DNA of 64,000 bases from NCBI GenBank assembly GCA_014084085.1, contig NPFB01000125.1, positions 33,478 to 97,477 on the forward strand, given 5' to 3'. How positions within the stretch are numbered: the stretch's first letter is position 1; each line of letters begins with the position of its first letter. The stretch is from Hondaea fermentalgiana (taxonomy: Eukaryota > Sar > Bigyra > Thraustochytrida > Thraustochytriidae). A model generated the notes under the pieces. The model saw only the letters and a list, made by a program, of their open reading frames with translations, searched no databases and was not told where the DNA came from. Shown here one piece after another: positions 7,960-17,904 of the stretch. A program made the translations under genes and the position numbers.

Positions 7960-10850
7960 ATGGACGCGGTGACGATGTCGTCGCCGACGGCAGCGTCAAA
8001 GTTTGGCGAGAGAAAACGTATGCGATCTGTGCGTGACAGATGCAGGACGCGCATCCTTCAGGACAAGGTCGACCTCTGGAGATCTCTCGAGTCGCAAGCG
8101 CGTAAGTCCTCGGCGGCGCATGCAGGCTCGAAATCGCACAAGTTGCCTGCGGAAGACTTTCTCCATGTTCTCGCTCAGCATGGCCTGCGCCTGCAAGAAC
8201 AGGACGCAAACCTTGTGTAAGTTATTCCGCTGATGTGATCAATAAGCCGTCGCGGAATTTCGACGTCGAAAATGAATTTGAAAAACGCTGACATTACATT
8301 ACATGTTCATCTCGAAAACCTCATCGACTGGTCACGCACGAGCGCAGTGTGAGCAAGTTTGCAGACTTTCGAGGCTTTGTCGACTTTGTCAAGTTCTACA
8401 GGATGCTTGACGTGCTTCCACCCGAGGACCACGTCGATCCTTCCTTGACGCGAGATCGACTGCCCCAGCCATATCGTATGCTTGTGAAGATTCTTGAAGA
8501 CCATGTGATTGAGGCTGCATGGGAGCAGATCACGCTGCGCAATATGCCCAAGTCCGCGCGTGTGACACAATCACAATCGCTTAGTGGCAATTCAGCTTCT
8601 CGTGCCTCGCTGGGAACATCGACAAAGAGTGAGTCTCAGGCAAATCTAGAGAACGCCTCGAAGGCAGACGCAGCAGCAGCCAACGAACAAGCGCGTCGAG
8701 CCATGAATCAAACCGACGCAGCAGTCAAGCAGCAGCTCGAGACACTCCGGCTCATGAAGTCGAGACCCCGAGCAATGCGCCAATGCAAGCCTGGCACAAC
8801 CGTGGCTGTCCCGAACCTTTCTGCGCGCACCTTTTCCTCAGGCCACTCCTTTTCTTGTTACGGAACCGAGGATGGACACGTTGTTGTCATTGGAGAAGGT
8901 GGACAAGTCTCATCGTACGCAGCTGAGGCATTTTCAGGACCGGTCGCAGCGATTGCTTGCGCTCCTTGGGGCGTTTCCGGTCTGGTAATTGTAGCCTTTC
9001 ATCGACCTCGCGGCTCCCGGGAACCCGGTAGTGATTCAGGCGCCGCAGAGGATGGAGCAGAACATGAAGCGGATGAAGCGGATCTTGCAGCAAGAGAGCT
9101 TGGATGGGCTTCTGGCCCAACGACGGCGCAACTTCTCGTATTGGATCCAACGCTTGGTTCGCTCTCTTGCGTCGGAGCAGCAACTGAACTTGACGAGGAG
9201 ATAGAGACTGCCTGGGTAGATGCCTCTGCGTGGTCTGAGACGTCGGTGCTTCGGTGTGCGTGCGTTGTGAGCGACAAGAGCGCTCACGAGGATGAGCACC
9301 CTTCGAGCGACGAAGAGGAAATGTCGGCACCAACTCCGCGAAAGCTCCTCTTCTTTGACGTATCTTATGACCGCCCATCCATTGATGCCGACGTTCCTGT
9401 TTTGGAGAGTGCCCTCGCAGAGGACGCCGCCTCCGAAACAGACGGCGCGGCTTTAACCACGGATGTGACGTGGTCTCTCGCTCGGTCTGCAATGTCCCTT
9501 CCACTTGCCGATGGCCCCGCACGAGGCTACTTTTGCAAGAGTCGTCACTTTTTCACCTTGTATGTGCAGGGATGTAACGAGGTGCACGAGCACAGGTGGT
9601 CATCAAGCAAAAGCATTGTGACATGGATGTCCTCTGGAATTCTCTGCGATGCTCAGCACATGAGTGCCAACGGTGTGGAACTCTGCGCCTTTGGCTTGCG
9701 CGACGGCTGCATTACTGTCTGGAATGTGTGGGCGAGCGTCGTGCGTGCGATTCTCCGGCACCACCAGTCGCCAACAACTTCGATCATGTTCATGATGCCG
9801 AACGAGGATCCTGAGGGAAGCAGCGTCAACAGCCCTCAGATTCTTGCAGGGTGCGGAGATGGCAGGCTTCGCCTGTTTCAGATTTCTTCGGACGCACCGT
9901 CATCAGCAGCAATTCGGCCGCGAGGCGGAGAACGCGGGGCGCTCTTTGCGGATGCAGCCTTTGCAGAGGCTCTTACAGGTGGAAGTTTCCTCGCTGAGTT
10001 TGAAGATGCTGCCGCTGACGATGAAGCAAGCGCAATGGGTGTTTCGGCAATCTGCGGTTTGCGACGGGTGCCCACGACGCCGCTGTTGCTTGTCAAAACA
10101 CGCTGCGACTTGCGACTTTACGACATGGAGGCTGGGGCTCAAATCGGCGTTCTCGAGCCAGCCTCAGACAGTTGGGAATGGGCTGAGGGCTCGAACGAGA
10201 TGACTGCTGGTTTTGCGCAACAGGACGTTGTGGTCCTTTCCGACGAAACCATTACGGTCTTTCCCGCATTTCTGTACGTGACTGCTTGCTACCCGAGCAT
10301 AGCTCGCGCCATAAAGTTCACCGACCCTTTGCAGCCTCGTACTGCTTCAACAAAGCGTCGACTTGCATTTGAGGCGGTCAAGTTGTTGAACGCAACGACT
10401 GCAGAGCAGCGCTGCGATCCGGAAAAGGATCTTGCGAGTCGTGGAGCTCCGCAGTTTGCCTCTACAATGGGCTTGGTTTCGTTAAATAGTGCTTCTTTGT
10501 CTCCAAGTCAGCATACCATCACTGAGCCATCCACGGAGAGCAAGTCGCAAGGCGCAAGTGCTGGCCCTATGGTGCCGGCTGCGCCAACGCCTCCCGGTGG
10601 AGGTAAAGCCGCGGGCGCATTTACATTTTCAAACATGGGACTATTGGCGTCCAAACTACGTGCGCGTAAAATGCAAGCGTCCAAGAATGTGATGAATCCA
10701 ACGCGTCTGAGCGAGTCGTTGATTCGAACGCTGCCACGAGACAAGATGAATGAGTTTGAGGATCGTCGCGTGGAAACGCGAGCTGAGCGCGAAAAGCACC
10801 TTTCGAGCACCATGGAGCGATGGGGCTCCATTTCTCATGTGGCGAGGTGA
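7960..10850 (+). CDS. WD40/beta-propeller protein, WDR93-like, two exons
   Basis: Exon 1 is 7960-8216 and exon 2 is 8348-10850. The donor is GTAAGT at 8217 and the acceptor is GCGCAG ending at 8347. The phase-2 join restores the frame (DANLV-VSKFADFRGF) and gives 919 aa. The N-terminus (residues about 45-115) looks EF-hand-like with a DFRGFVDFVKFYRML segment, followed by LPQPYRML near residue 124. The middle has propeller-like blades (CYGTEDGHVVVIGEGGQVSS; AFGLRDGCITVWNVWASVV; LAGCGDGRLRLFQI) with Glu/Asp-rich loops. The C-terminal 60 residues are basic and helical. The arrangement resembles ciliary WDR93-type proteins; I give that identity moderate weight. It converges on the dynein p28 gene, consistent with a flagellar role. 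Confidence 0.75.
8217..8347 (+). other. Intron (131 bp) of the WDR93-like gene
   Basis: Starts GTAAGTTATT and ends GAGCGCAG. Without removal the frame hits TAA at 8218-8220. Splicing joins two open frames in phase 2. Confidence 0.85.
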
Positions 10851-11299
10851 TGATTTCGAACCATTTGAAAGTGGACAGTAAAGCGAATTAGATTTCTATC
10901 GATGATGCGTGCTCTTAATTAAAGCATCGAGCAAGGAAGGAAAAGGCGGATTGACACGAGCCGACCGAATGTACGCACGTTGGCAGGGTCAGTACGTTGT
11001 GAGTCGGGAAAGTGGGAAGGAGAGCCGGTCACTGGACTTTTTTTTTTTAATCAAAAGCGAAGAGCGAGGATCGCGAGTCGCAGGAGAAACGTGTGTAGGC
11101 CTATTTCTTTCAAATAGCTCGCTTGGGCCCGTAAAATTTGCAAAAAAAACAAAAAAAACGTTAAAAGGTGTTTGATGATGTACGTGTTTTCGAGTCCCTG
11201 GGTGTGCCAAAACAAAGACATGAGTGTCTCTTATTCCTTTCATGGCAAATTGCAAGCCAAGTTTCCCGTGAATTGCCGTATATGTAACTATTGTTTACT
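10851..11299. other. Convergent spacer
   Basis: Between the stops of the WDR93-like and dynein p28 genes. Contains T-rich (about 11039-11050) and A-rich (about 11140-11160) runs that may be 3'-end signals. No gene seen. Confidence 0.5.
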
Positions 11300-12046
11300 T
11301 TATGCAGATCCAGAAACAGACTTAAGGAACTTGTCGAGGTTTTGGCCTTGGTACTTGAGAAAGGCGATTTCTTCCTTGCGCTTCTTCTCGGAGATGGCCT
11401 TGATCTCAGCCTCGCGCTTTTCCATGATCTCGACACGGTTGCGGAATTCGAGAACCTCGTTCTCGCGTGCCTTACAATCCTCTTCGAGCTGCTTGATCTC
11501 AGCCTCCATGTCCGACATGCCCTGCTCCGCCTGGAGCTGTTTGCGAATACCAAAGACAATGCTGCTGTCATAGAGGGTCTTGTATGCATCGACGGTCATG
11601 CGTGCCTCGTCGCGAGTACGGAGAAGCAAGAGGCCGCGTTCTGGCTGGTTAAGAGTAACCTGGCGGATGATCTCGTCGAACGCCTGGCGATACAGGTCCT
11701 CGCGCACGGGGCAAATTCCACTGTCGCGGGCCTGACGCTCGGCAAGTTTGCGGTCAAGCTCCTCCTGAACCTGAATGACCTCCAAACGGGTTGCAGGTTC
11801 CTTGGAGGTGTACTGCATCCACTTGGACTGATCCTTTTTGGTAAAGGTACGCGGTGGCAGTACGGAGTTGACGATCTCGTCAGTCTGGACGTTGCCGGAA
11901 GATGTTTTTGTGGAGGTGACCTGTGCGCCGGCACCGTAGTCTTTGGACTCTTGCTCCGCTTCGGCCTCGTTATTGCTACGCGCGGGTGCGCTCATGAGCA
12001 GCGGCTCTTCGAGCCGAAGCAACGACTCGGGTACTTCAGACGCCAT
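11300..12046 (-). CDS. DNALI1: Axonemal inner-arm dynein light chain p28 (DNALI1/IDA4)
   Basis: Light chain of single-headed inner-arm dyneins that drive the flagellar beat. The ATG at 12046 (MASEVPESLLRLEEPLL) gives 248 aa, close to the usual 240-260 aa; the upstream in-frame extension is basic and unlike the family. The family hallmarks are all present: LPPRTFTKKDQSKWMQ, the PATRLEVIQVQEELDRKLAE segment, ARDSGICPVREDLY, FDEIIRQVTLNQPERGLLLL, RDEARMTVDAYKTLY and the C-terminal coiled coil ending near FLKYQGQNLDKFL. This implies the organism builds motile flagella with inner arms. It shares a 557-bp divergent upstream region with the ankyrin-repeat gene. Confidence 0.97.
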   Translation of the reverse strand: MASEVPESLLRLEEPLLMSAPARSNNEAEAEQESKDYGAGAQVTSTKTSSGNVQTDEIVNSVLPPRTFTKKDQSKWMQYTSKEPATRLEVIQVQEELDRKLAERQARDSGICPVREDLYRQAFDEIIRQVTLNQPERGLLLLRTRDEARMTVDAYKTLYDSSIVFGIRKQLQAEQGMSDMEAEIKQLEEDCKARENEVLEFRNRVEIMEKREAEIKAISEKKRKEEIAFLKYQGQNLDKFLKSVSGSA

Positions 12047-12435
12047 GGTGATTCGCGTTCGTTGGTCGTCCGTCTGCCCCGGTCCTGGTGGCTGCCGCCT
12101 GCGAGTGACGAGAGTAGCCACTGCAGAGCAAAGCAAAGACCTGTCTCGCTCGCGCTGCAACGCGCGACCTTGCTTTGTGCGTATCACGACTCGGGCTGGT
12201 TCTTCGTGTGCTCTGCGCCCATGTGCGCGCTCAAAAGGTCGCTGGCATGTCGCAGAGCCGTTGACAGATGGAGATCGCATCTAGTGGAAACGCTACGACC
12301 GTCTTAGCGTAGCGATGGGCTTATTCTGAGACGGCTATTATCATAACCCGACTTTGGGCACTCTTTGCATTGGCACGCCTCGCATCGGCGTGTGTGCGAG
12401 GCGAGGCGGAGTGGGGTGAGTTGAGGTGATACGAG

Positions 12436-12472
12436 ACGAACGAACGTACGAACGTACGAACGAACGAACGAA
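12436..12472. repeat. CGAA/CGTA tetranucleotide repeat
   Basis: Runs of ACGA and ACGT tetramers; a CGTT run of the same family (reverse orientation) sits upstream of another gene at 35035-35055. Confidence 0.85.
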
Positions 12473-12492
12473 GGGCAAAGGGTGGAGGGGCC

Positions 12493-12539
12493 GCGAGATC
12501 CCGCAAAGACGCAGCGAGATCCCGCAAAGACGCAGCGAG
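12493..12539. repeat. 21-bp tandem repeat, 2.2 copies
   Basis: The unit GCGAGATCCCGCAAAGACGC plus A is repeated exactly at 12493-12513 and 12514-12534, followed by a partial third copy. It lies 65-111 bp before the ankyrin gene's ATG. Confidence 0.9.
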
Positions 12540-12603
12540 GTCGCCAGTCACTGACGCCGAGAAGAACAAAGTCTGATTGCGTGCACGCGTGTCGTAAAGG
12601 ACA

Positions 12604-13421
12604 ATGAGCAAGAAGAAGGGCGGCGATAAGGACCAAGTGCCGGAAATCGAGAGCAATCCGTGGAAGTTGGCCGGCATTGGCGACGTCGCTGCGCTCAAAG
12701 GTTTGGTGGAGAGGGAAAAGGACCCCGTTGATGTGAACGCGGAGGACGACTATGGGTGTCAACCAATTATTTGGGCGGCGCGAAGCGGCTATGTGGATGC
12801 AGTCACGTACCTTGTGGAGCAGGGCGGGGACATTGAGTCCAGTGGCTTCGGCGGGATGCGACCTCTTCATCATGCTTGCAACCAGCTTCGCGACGAGGTC
12901 ATGCTCAAGCTCTTGGACCTTAACGCGAACGTGAATGCGGCCGATGACAGCGGCAATACAGCGCTGCACTTTGCAGCTGAGCGGTAAGTGACGCGCGGAA
13001 CAGGGGGGGGTCGCATCGACACGTTTTGACAATGAACATGACTCGCTGATCTTTGTAAAATGCATATCTTGCGAACAGCGGTGTGATGGAGCCTGTGGAA
13101 ACACTGATTGGCGCTGGTGCAAACGTGAGCGCGGAAAATACGGCCAAGTGCACGCCGCTACACAAGGCCGCGAACGATGGGCATCTTTCGATCGTGCAAA
13201 AGCTCATAAACAAGGGCGCAGACATTAATCATCAGGATGGCAAAGGCAATAGCGTTCTTCACATTGCGTGTATGAATCGTTTTCAGCTCATGGCAGAATG
13301 GCTGATTGCGAACGGCGCAAACGTCAAGCTTAAGAACAAGTCGTCCAAGCTCCCGTCGGCCTTGTGCGGGCCGGCGCTGGCCAGCGCATTGTTCCCGTCG
13401 GAGACGAAGGAGGAGGAATAA
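12604..13421 (+). CDS. Ankyrin-repeat protein, two exons
   Basis: Exon 1 is 12604-12983 and exon 2 is 13079-13421. The donor is GTAAGT at 12984 and the acceptor GCGAACAG ends at 13078. The phase-2 join reads LHFAAER-GVMEPVETLI, which restores an ankyrin repeat split by the intron. The product is 240 aa of almost pure ankyrin repeats (about six), for example DYGCQPIIWAARSGYVDAV, DDSGNTALHFAAERGVMEPV, TPLHKAANDGHLSIVQKLI and GNSVLHIACMNRFQLMAEWL. The start MSKKKGGDKDQ is basic. It is probably a protein-binding scaffold. The size and repeat content recall gankyrin (PSMD10), but nothing specific confirms this. Confidence 0.88.
12984..13078 (+). other. Intron (95 bp) of the ankyrin gene
   Basis: Starts GTAAGTGACG and ends GCGAACAG. 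It interrupts an ankyrin helix, which becomes continuous after removal. Confidence 0.88.
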
Positions 13422-13907
13422 TCATGTATGTTTGGAACTGTAGTAGAATTGAAAAAGAGGAAAGGATCAATTGTTCAATTTCTCATGTCTCGAATGAAGA
13501 CTATTTGCGAATCACCCTCGCACCTTTTACCCTTTCTTCACTAGAAGTAAAGCAACAGGTAGGCCAAGACCTACTGTTGCATGTGATGAGTGGGTAAGGA
13601 GCGACGACGTGCATGTCGAGCTGAGCGTGCGGTCAGAGGCAAGAAAGGCGGCGTGCAGAGAGGAGATTTAGACCAGGGTAAGGTGGTGCACGCTACGACG
13701 GCCATGGGGTCGTCGATGCCCCTAATTGAGTAAGTTGCTAGGTATACGTGGCGTCAAAGCGTAAGCAGCGCTTGTAAGGATGAAGGTTTCCTTCATCGAG
13801 CGAGCCGGCGAAAGACCGCTAGGATGTGTGTGAGTGTGTGAGTTTTCTTTCTTGGGAAAGGAGTGATCATGATATTTGCAAGAGGTAGAGAAGAGCGTGA
13901 GACGAGC
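13422..13907. other. Convergent spacer
   Basis: 486 bp between the ankyrin gene and the mitochondrial-carrier gene. No gene or strong repeat beyond a short TG-rich run near 13825-13840. Confidence 0.5.
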
Positions 13908-14783
13908 TCAAGACTGAGCAGTCTCGGAGCGCTCCGCGCAAAAGCGAGCCATGAGAAGGTTGTAGACTTGACTGGAGAAGGCGATGCCCACAGAAACGCG
14001 GAGCGTGCCCCAACCAATGGTGAGACGTCGTGCGAGAAAGAGCGCGCGACTCTCTTGCGTTGCAGCTTTGTGCTCATTGGCCTCACGCCAGAGATTGACA
14101 AAGACGGCTGAAGTGCGCAGGTGGCCCTGCGAGAGATCGTGGGCATATTGCAGGTTGCGTGCATAGTTGAGCGGCGAGGAAATGAGCGTGGCCACAGCAG
14201 CAGCAATGACATTGGAGAAGAAGGAGACGGCGCCGGCAAGTTGCACGCCGGTTCGTGGGTCAACGATGGGCTGCTTTGCAGTGGCCAGATGCTTGGGAAG
14301 CTCGTGGCGCAGACAGGAAAAGGCCCCACCCCAAATGAAGTCCCGACCGAGCGTTGTAACGATGGCTCGATTGAAGCAGGCGAGGCCGCCAGTCTTGAAC
14401 ATGATGGACGCCACGCGCAGCATGCTACCTGGGTGCTGTGCGCTCCATTTCTGAAAAGTGATGCTCGCGAGAGGATTGGTGACCATGGCGATGAGCGATC
14501 CTGAGATGGTGCCTGAGACGAAGTTGTGTGCAAAGGAGCCCCTGTCGCCGACGGGGCAATTACGGCGCACGGCATCTTCGAGCGGGAAGCAGAGCCCCGA
14601 CGAGATGACGCGCTGCAGGATGACGGTGTTGACGCTTTGAAAAGGTTTTTCAAAGTTGGACTCGCAGAGGAAGGGTCGTTTATGTACATGTGCGAGGAAG
14701 AGCGCGCGGTCGACGGGGCAAAAGACGACCGAGCTGGTCATGCCGGCCACCAGGCCCGAGGTGAAGGCGGACATGTCTGCCAT
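13908..14783 (-). CDS. Divergent mitochondrial carrier (SLC25-like) protein
   Basis: Predicted 291-aa membrane protein of the mitochondrial carrier superfamily, which moves metabolites across the inner membrane. The length matches the family. Three carrier-like repeats can be traced, each beginning with a Gly-rich helix and a proline kink: SGLVAGMTSSVVFCPVDRAL (first), SGTISGSLIAMVTNPLASIT (second) and SFFSNVIAAAVATLISSPLN (third). The canonical P-x-[DE]-x-x-[KR] is only partly kept: PVDRAL has the acid, PLASIT and PLNYAR do not, so the salt-bridge gates are degenerate and the substrate cannot be guessed. ATG at 14783 chosen; a second Met follows at residue 4. A second divergent carrier-like gene lies at 41942-42813. 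Confidence 0.75.
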   Translation of the reverse strand: MADMSAFTSGLVAGMTSSVVFCPVDRALFLAHVHKRPFLCESNFEKPFQSVNTVILQRVISSGLCFPLEDAVRRNCPVGDRGSFAHNFVSGTISGSLIAMVTNPLASITFQKWSAQHPGSMLRVASIMFKTGGLACFNRAIVTTLGRDFIWGGAFSCLRHELPKHLATAKQPIVDPRTGVQLAGAVSFFSNVIAAAVATLISSPLNYARNLQYAHDLSQGHLRTSAVFVNLWREANEHKAATQESRALFLARRLTIGWGTLRVSVGIAFSSQVYNLLMARFCAERSETAQS

Positions 14784-15394
14784 CTTTGGTTGTTGCGTAG
14801 TTTGAGTGTCGAAGCGCGCGGCTCTGCTACTGTCTGAAAGTCTGCCTGGGCTGCTTGCTTACTTCACCTGCCAACGGTGGCTCGCCGCTCGTACGAGCAA
14901 GCAAGCGCACGAGAGCGCAGGCGGGCAGGCGGGCGGGCAGGCACGCAGGCAGGCAGGGTCTGCCGCGCGAGCTGGCCACGCTCACGAGCTCGCTCGCCCG
15001 CTTCGGATCGGGCACGTACAAGCGAGTGAAGTGGGCGCGCGTTCCGCCAGGTGACGCCGTGGCCAAGCAGGCGTGGCTCGAGAGCTGGTTGGACGAAAGA
15101 AACGCTGCACTGAGGTTCGCGCGGACGAGGGAGAGAAAGAGCGAGCGAGCGTTGCGCTGCGCTTTCACGGGGCGCGTGGGCGGGCGGCTCGCGCCGCGCC
15201 GCCGGCCGCACCAGGGTCCCGGGCGCTCCGGCCTGGGCCGCCAGACGAGGCGACGATCGATCAGAGTCTGTCTGCCTTGCTTTTTTACCTTCGAGTGAAA
15301 GAAAATAAGCAAGGTGCGACGCCGAGGTGCTTCCCGGAAAGAGAGAGGGAGACACACAGAGAAAGAAAGAGGCAGAGAGGGCGGCGCCGCGCAA

Positions 15395-15452
15395 CCAAGT
15401 GCAGAACGCGCGCGCGCAAGTGCGTATAGCGGGCCCGCAAGTCCACAATGCG
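15395..15452. promoter_or_regulatory. Cluster of GCAAGTGCAGAATGCG-like motifs
   Basis: Three copies in 58 bp: CCAAGTGCAGAACGCG (15395), GCGCAAGTGCG (15414) and CGCAAGTCCACAATGCG (15436). They are about 620-670 bp upstream of the carrier gene start at 14783. Function is inferred from recurrence. Confidence 0.4.
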
Positions 15453-15610
15453 CGCGGCCGCCGCGCACGCAGGGCGCTGACGCGGCCTCTCCGGTAGTTG
15501 CTTGCCCCAGCAGCGCAGAGCAAAGAGGAGCGAGGGAGAGGAGAGATAGGAAAAAGAGACAGGCGCCAGGGCCGGACCGCGAGCGAGGCGCGGCGAGAAC
15601 GCGCGAAGCC

Positions 15611-15653
15611 AGGCGAGGCGAGGCGAGGCGAGGCGGGGCGGGGCGGGGCGAGG
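15611..15653. repeat. (GGCGA)n/(GGCGG)n repeat
   Basis: Pentamers with regularly spaced G runs; the GGGGCGGGGCGGGGC part could fold as a G-quadruplex. The complementary CCTCG pentamer occurs at 23831-23857. Confidence 0.85.
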
Positions 15654-16065
15654 CCGCGCGGAGGTGGCGCGCGCGCGGCCGGCCGGCGCCTCTGCAGCAG
15701 CAGCCCCAGCTGCTCGTGGCGTGCGGGCGCTGCAGAGCGTGCACAAGCCGGGCTGGCAGCAGCAGATTTGGTTGTTGTTATTAGAGGGCTTGACAGTGAA
15801 GGCGAGGAAGAGGCGGCGCTTCCAGGCAGGGCGAGAACCGCATGCCGCTGCCGGCTTGGCAACCAGGGTTCGCGGGGCGCAGGCTCTCTCTGTTCCGGCA
15901 GCTGGCTGCTGCCGCGGCTGCTGGCTGTCTGGCTGACGGGCTGGCTGGCTGTCTGTCGCGCGAGAGCCCTCGGCGGCGGCGGCGGCGCGAAGCTGCAGCA
16001 GCTAGGCAACAGTGGCTTGTGCTTTGCTCTGCTCTGCTTCGCTTTTGCTCTTGCTCTTGCTCGAC

Positions 16066-16110
16066 GCTTTTGCTTTTGCTTTTGCTTTTGCTTTTGCTTT
16101 TACTTTTGCT
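16066..16110. repeat. (CTTTTG)n hexanucleotide repeat
   Basis: About seven copies of CTTTTG, one of them changed to CTTTTA. No coding role seen. Confidence 0.9.
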
Positions 16111-16461
16111 TGTGCTTTGCTTTTCGAACGTTGCGCTGCGATCCTCTGCCACTGTTCGAAGCCCACTTTCCTGATACAGAACGGTGCAGAACTTGCGAAA
16201 CCCAGAATGTTTTGACTTTTGCGTTGCACGGATAGCGGATAAACTTATATTTTCCGGTATTTCATCACTGTTATATATTTACAGGTTATAAACCGAAAAC
16301 TTTTCAAAATTTGTGCGTCTGAGTTACACCGGGTGGAGACGATTCTCCAGCGGGAGGATGCCCCGTCACTGGGGCGGCGGCGGCCGCCTGTAGAGGCGGC
16401 GCCACTGGGACCGTTAGGTGATAGAGAGCGCGCCGCGGGACGAGCGGTGGAGAGCGGCCGG

Positions 16462-16650
16462 CAATCTGCACTTGCGGCGCGGGAAAGAGCCCTTTCGGGG
16501 CGGGCGGGGCCCCTTTCCCGGCCCCGTTTGCGCGACTTGCGCGCGGCGCGATAGCCGACTTGGGCGCGCTGGGACGCCCGCGGGCGCGGCGGCGGCGCAC
16601 TTGCGCGGGGCCATTCTGCACTTGCGGGCGGCCTCCGCAAGTGCAGAATG
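16462..16650. promoter_or_regulatory. Five CACTTGCG-like motifs including a perfect hairpin
   Basis: Copies: CAATCTGCACTTGCGG (16462), GACTTGCGCGCG (about 16534), CACTTGCGCGGG (16598), CATTCTGCACTTGCGG (16612) and its exact reverse complement CCGCAAGTGCAGAATG (16635). The last two pair as a 16-bp stem with a 7-nt loop. Confidence 0.45.
16612..16650. repeat. Perfect inverted repeat, 16-bp arms, 7-nt loop
   Basis: Arms 16612-16627 and 16635-16650 are exactly complementary; the loop is GCGGCCT. Each arm is a full copy of the recurrent motif. Confidence 0.95.
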
Positions 16651-16844
16651 CGCCGCCGAGGCGGAGCCAGAGAGAGGGAGGGAGGGAGGGAGGCCAGCCA
16701 GGCCGGGCGGGCTGGTCTGCTTTTACACCAACCAGTATGAGCAGGCGGAGCAGCAGAGAGAAGCAGAGAGAGCGCAGAGCAGCAAGCAAGAGCGGCGCGC
16801 GCTCAAGGAGGCAGGCGTGCCAATGGCCACGTCTCGAAAAGACA

Positions 16845-16944
16845 NNNNNNNNNNNNNNNNNNNNNNNNNNNNNNNNNNNNNNNNNNNNNNNNNNNNNNNN
16901 NNNNNNNNNNNNNNNNNNNNNNNNNNNNNNNNNNNNNNNNNNNN
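16845..16944. other. Scaffold gap, 100 N
   Basis: Exactly 100 N, the conventional filler for a gap of unknown length, in very GC-rich repetitive sequence. Any ORF crossing it is artefactual. Confidence 0.98.
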
Positions 16945-17257
16945 GTCTTGCGCAAATTCGACCACGTGCGACTGAAGCTCGCGTACGGACGGGCGGGCTG
17001 GCGGCGAGGGCTGCTGCATGTCGCGGCTGGCCTGCCGCCTGCCCGGATGGATGCTCTGCCCTGCCTTGTGCGGCCTGGCCGGGCGCGTCCAGCGACTCCG
17101 ACGCGGCGCGCGGCGGCGGGGGAGGGGGGGCGAGGGCCGAGGGAGCGGCTGCGACCGCTCCGGCGAGGCGCGGCCAGCGCGGCGACCGCGAGGCCAGAGA
17201 GAGCGCGGGGGCGAGGACGAGGCCGGGGAGAGGAGTTAGTTCAACGGCGGAGCACGG

Positions 17258-17318
17258 CTCTCTCTCTCTCTCTCTCTCTCCTGTGTATCTATCTATCTCT
17301 CTCTCTCTATCTGTCTCT
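17258..17318. repeat. (CT)n / (ATCT)n microsatellite
   Basis: CT run, then ATCT repeats, then CT again, about 590-650 bp upstream of the UBAP2L-like gene start. Confidence 0.93.
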
Positions 17319-17904
17319 TATCGCGCTGCCCTGCTGGCGCCGACCAGCTCAGGAGGCGGCTTGTGGCGACCAGCGGCGGCGGCTTGTGGCGGCGACGACG
17401 ACGACGACAGGTGGGCGACGCGGCCGCGTGTCGTGCTCTCGCCTCGTTGTTGCGTTGCAGACCGTCAAGGCACCCCGCGCTCCCGTTTTCCCTTGGCTTC
17501 ACGAAGGGAGGGAGAGCACGCGCGAGATTGTGGGTGTGGAGAACAAGGCGCTCTCGACGGGCGAGCCAACAACTTGCGCCAAGCCGAGCTGATCGGGAGA
17601 AGAGAGAGAGAGAGAATGAAAGAAAGGAAGGAAGAGGGAGGAGAGAGAGATGAGCAAACGATGTGTAATGGACACAACTGATTGACTGACGCAACGCAAC
17701 CCACGTATTCTTGCTGCTCTGTTGCGCGCACAGACGAAGCCGCCAGCTTTGAGCGGATAACACTCACTTCTCAGAAAGCTATCTCATCAGCAGCGGCCGG
17801 CGGGCTGGAGGGCGGGCGCACGCACGTGCTGCTCCTGCCGGCACAGGCCAAGGTTCAGAAAGGCGGGCGGGCGGCGCGCGCGAAGCAGCGTCGACGTGGG
17901 GACT

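Larger units (their letters stand above)
12047..12603. promoter_or_regulatory. Divergent promoter region, dynein p28 / ankyrin gene
   Basis: 557 bp between two start codons pointing apart, so it must serve both genes. Holds a GAAC/GTAC-rich repeat at 12436-12472 and a 21-bp tandem repeat at 12493-12539. No TATA box is obvious. Confidence 0.5.
14784..17904. other. GC-rich low-complexity spacer with scaffold gap
   Basis: 3.1 kb between the carrier (-) and UBAP2L-like (+) starts. Dominated by microsatellites, GGCGA/GGCGG and CTTTTG repeats, CG-rich tracts and the CACTTGCG motif clusters. Long ORFs on both strands consist of Arg/Ala/Ser low-complexity sequence and one spans the N gap; none looks coding. 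Confidence 0.6.

Noticed and set aside
11291..12307. 338-codon plus-strand ORF opposite dynein p28
   Set aside because: Exact antisense of a confidently identified gene; its Leu-rich translation is the mirror of the coiled coil.
14864..16009. 381-codon minus-strand ORF in the GC-rich spacer
   Set aside because: Ser/Arg/Ala low-complexity translation of repeats; overlaps other equally long frames on both strands.
16560..17681. 373-codon plus-strand ORF
   Set aside because: Crosses the 100-N gap and consists of microsatellite translation.
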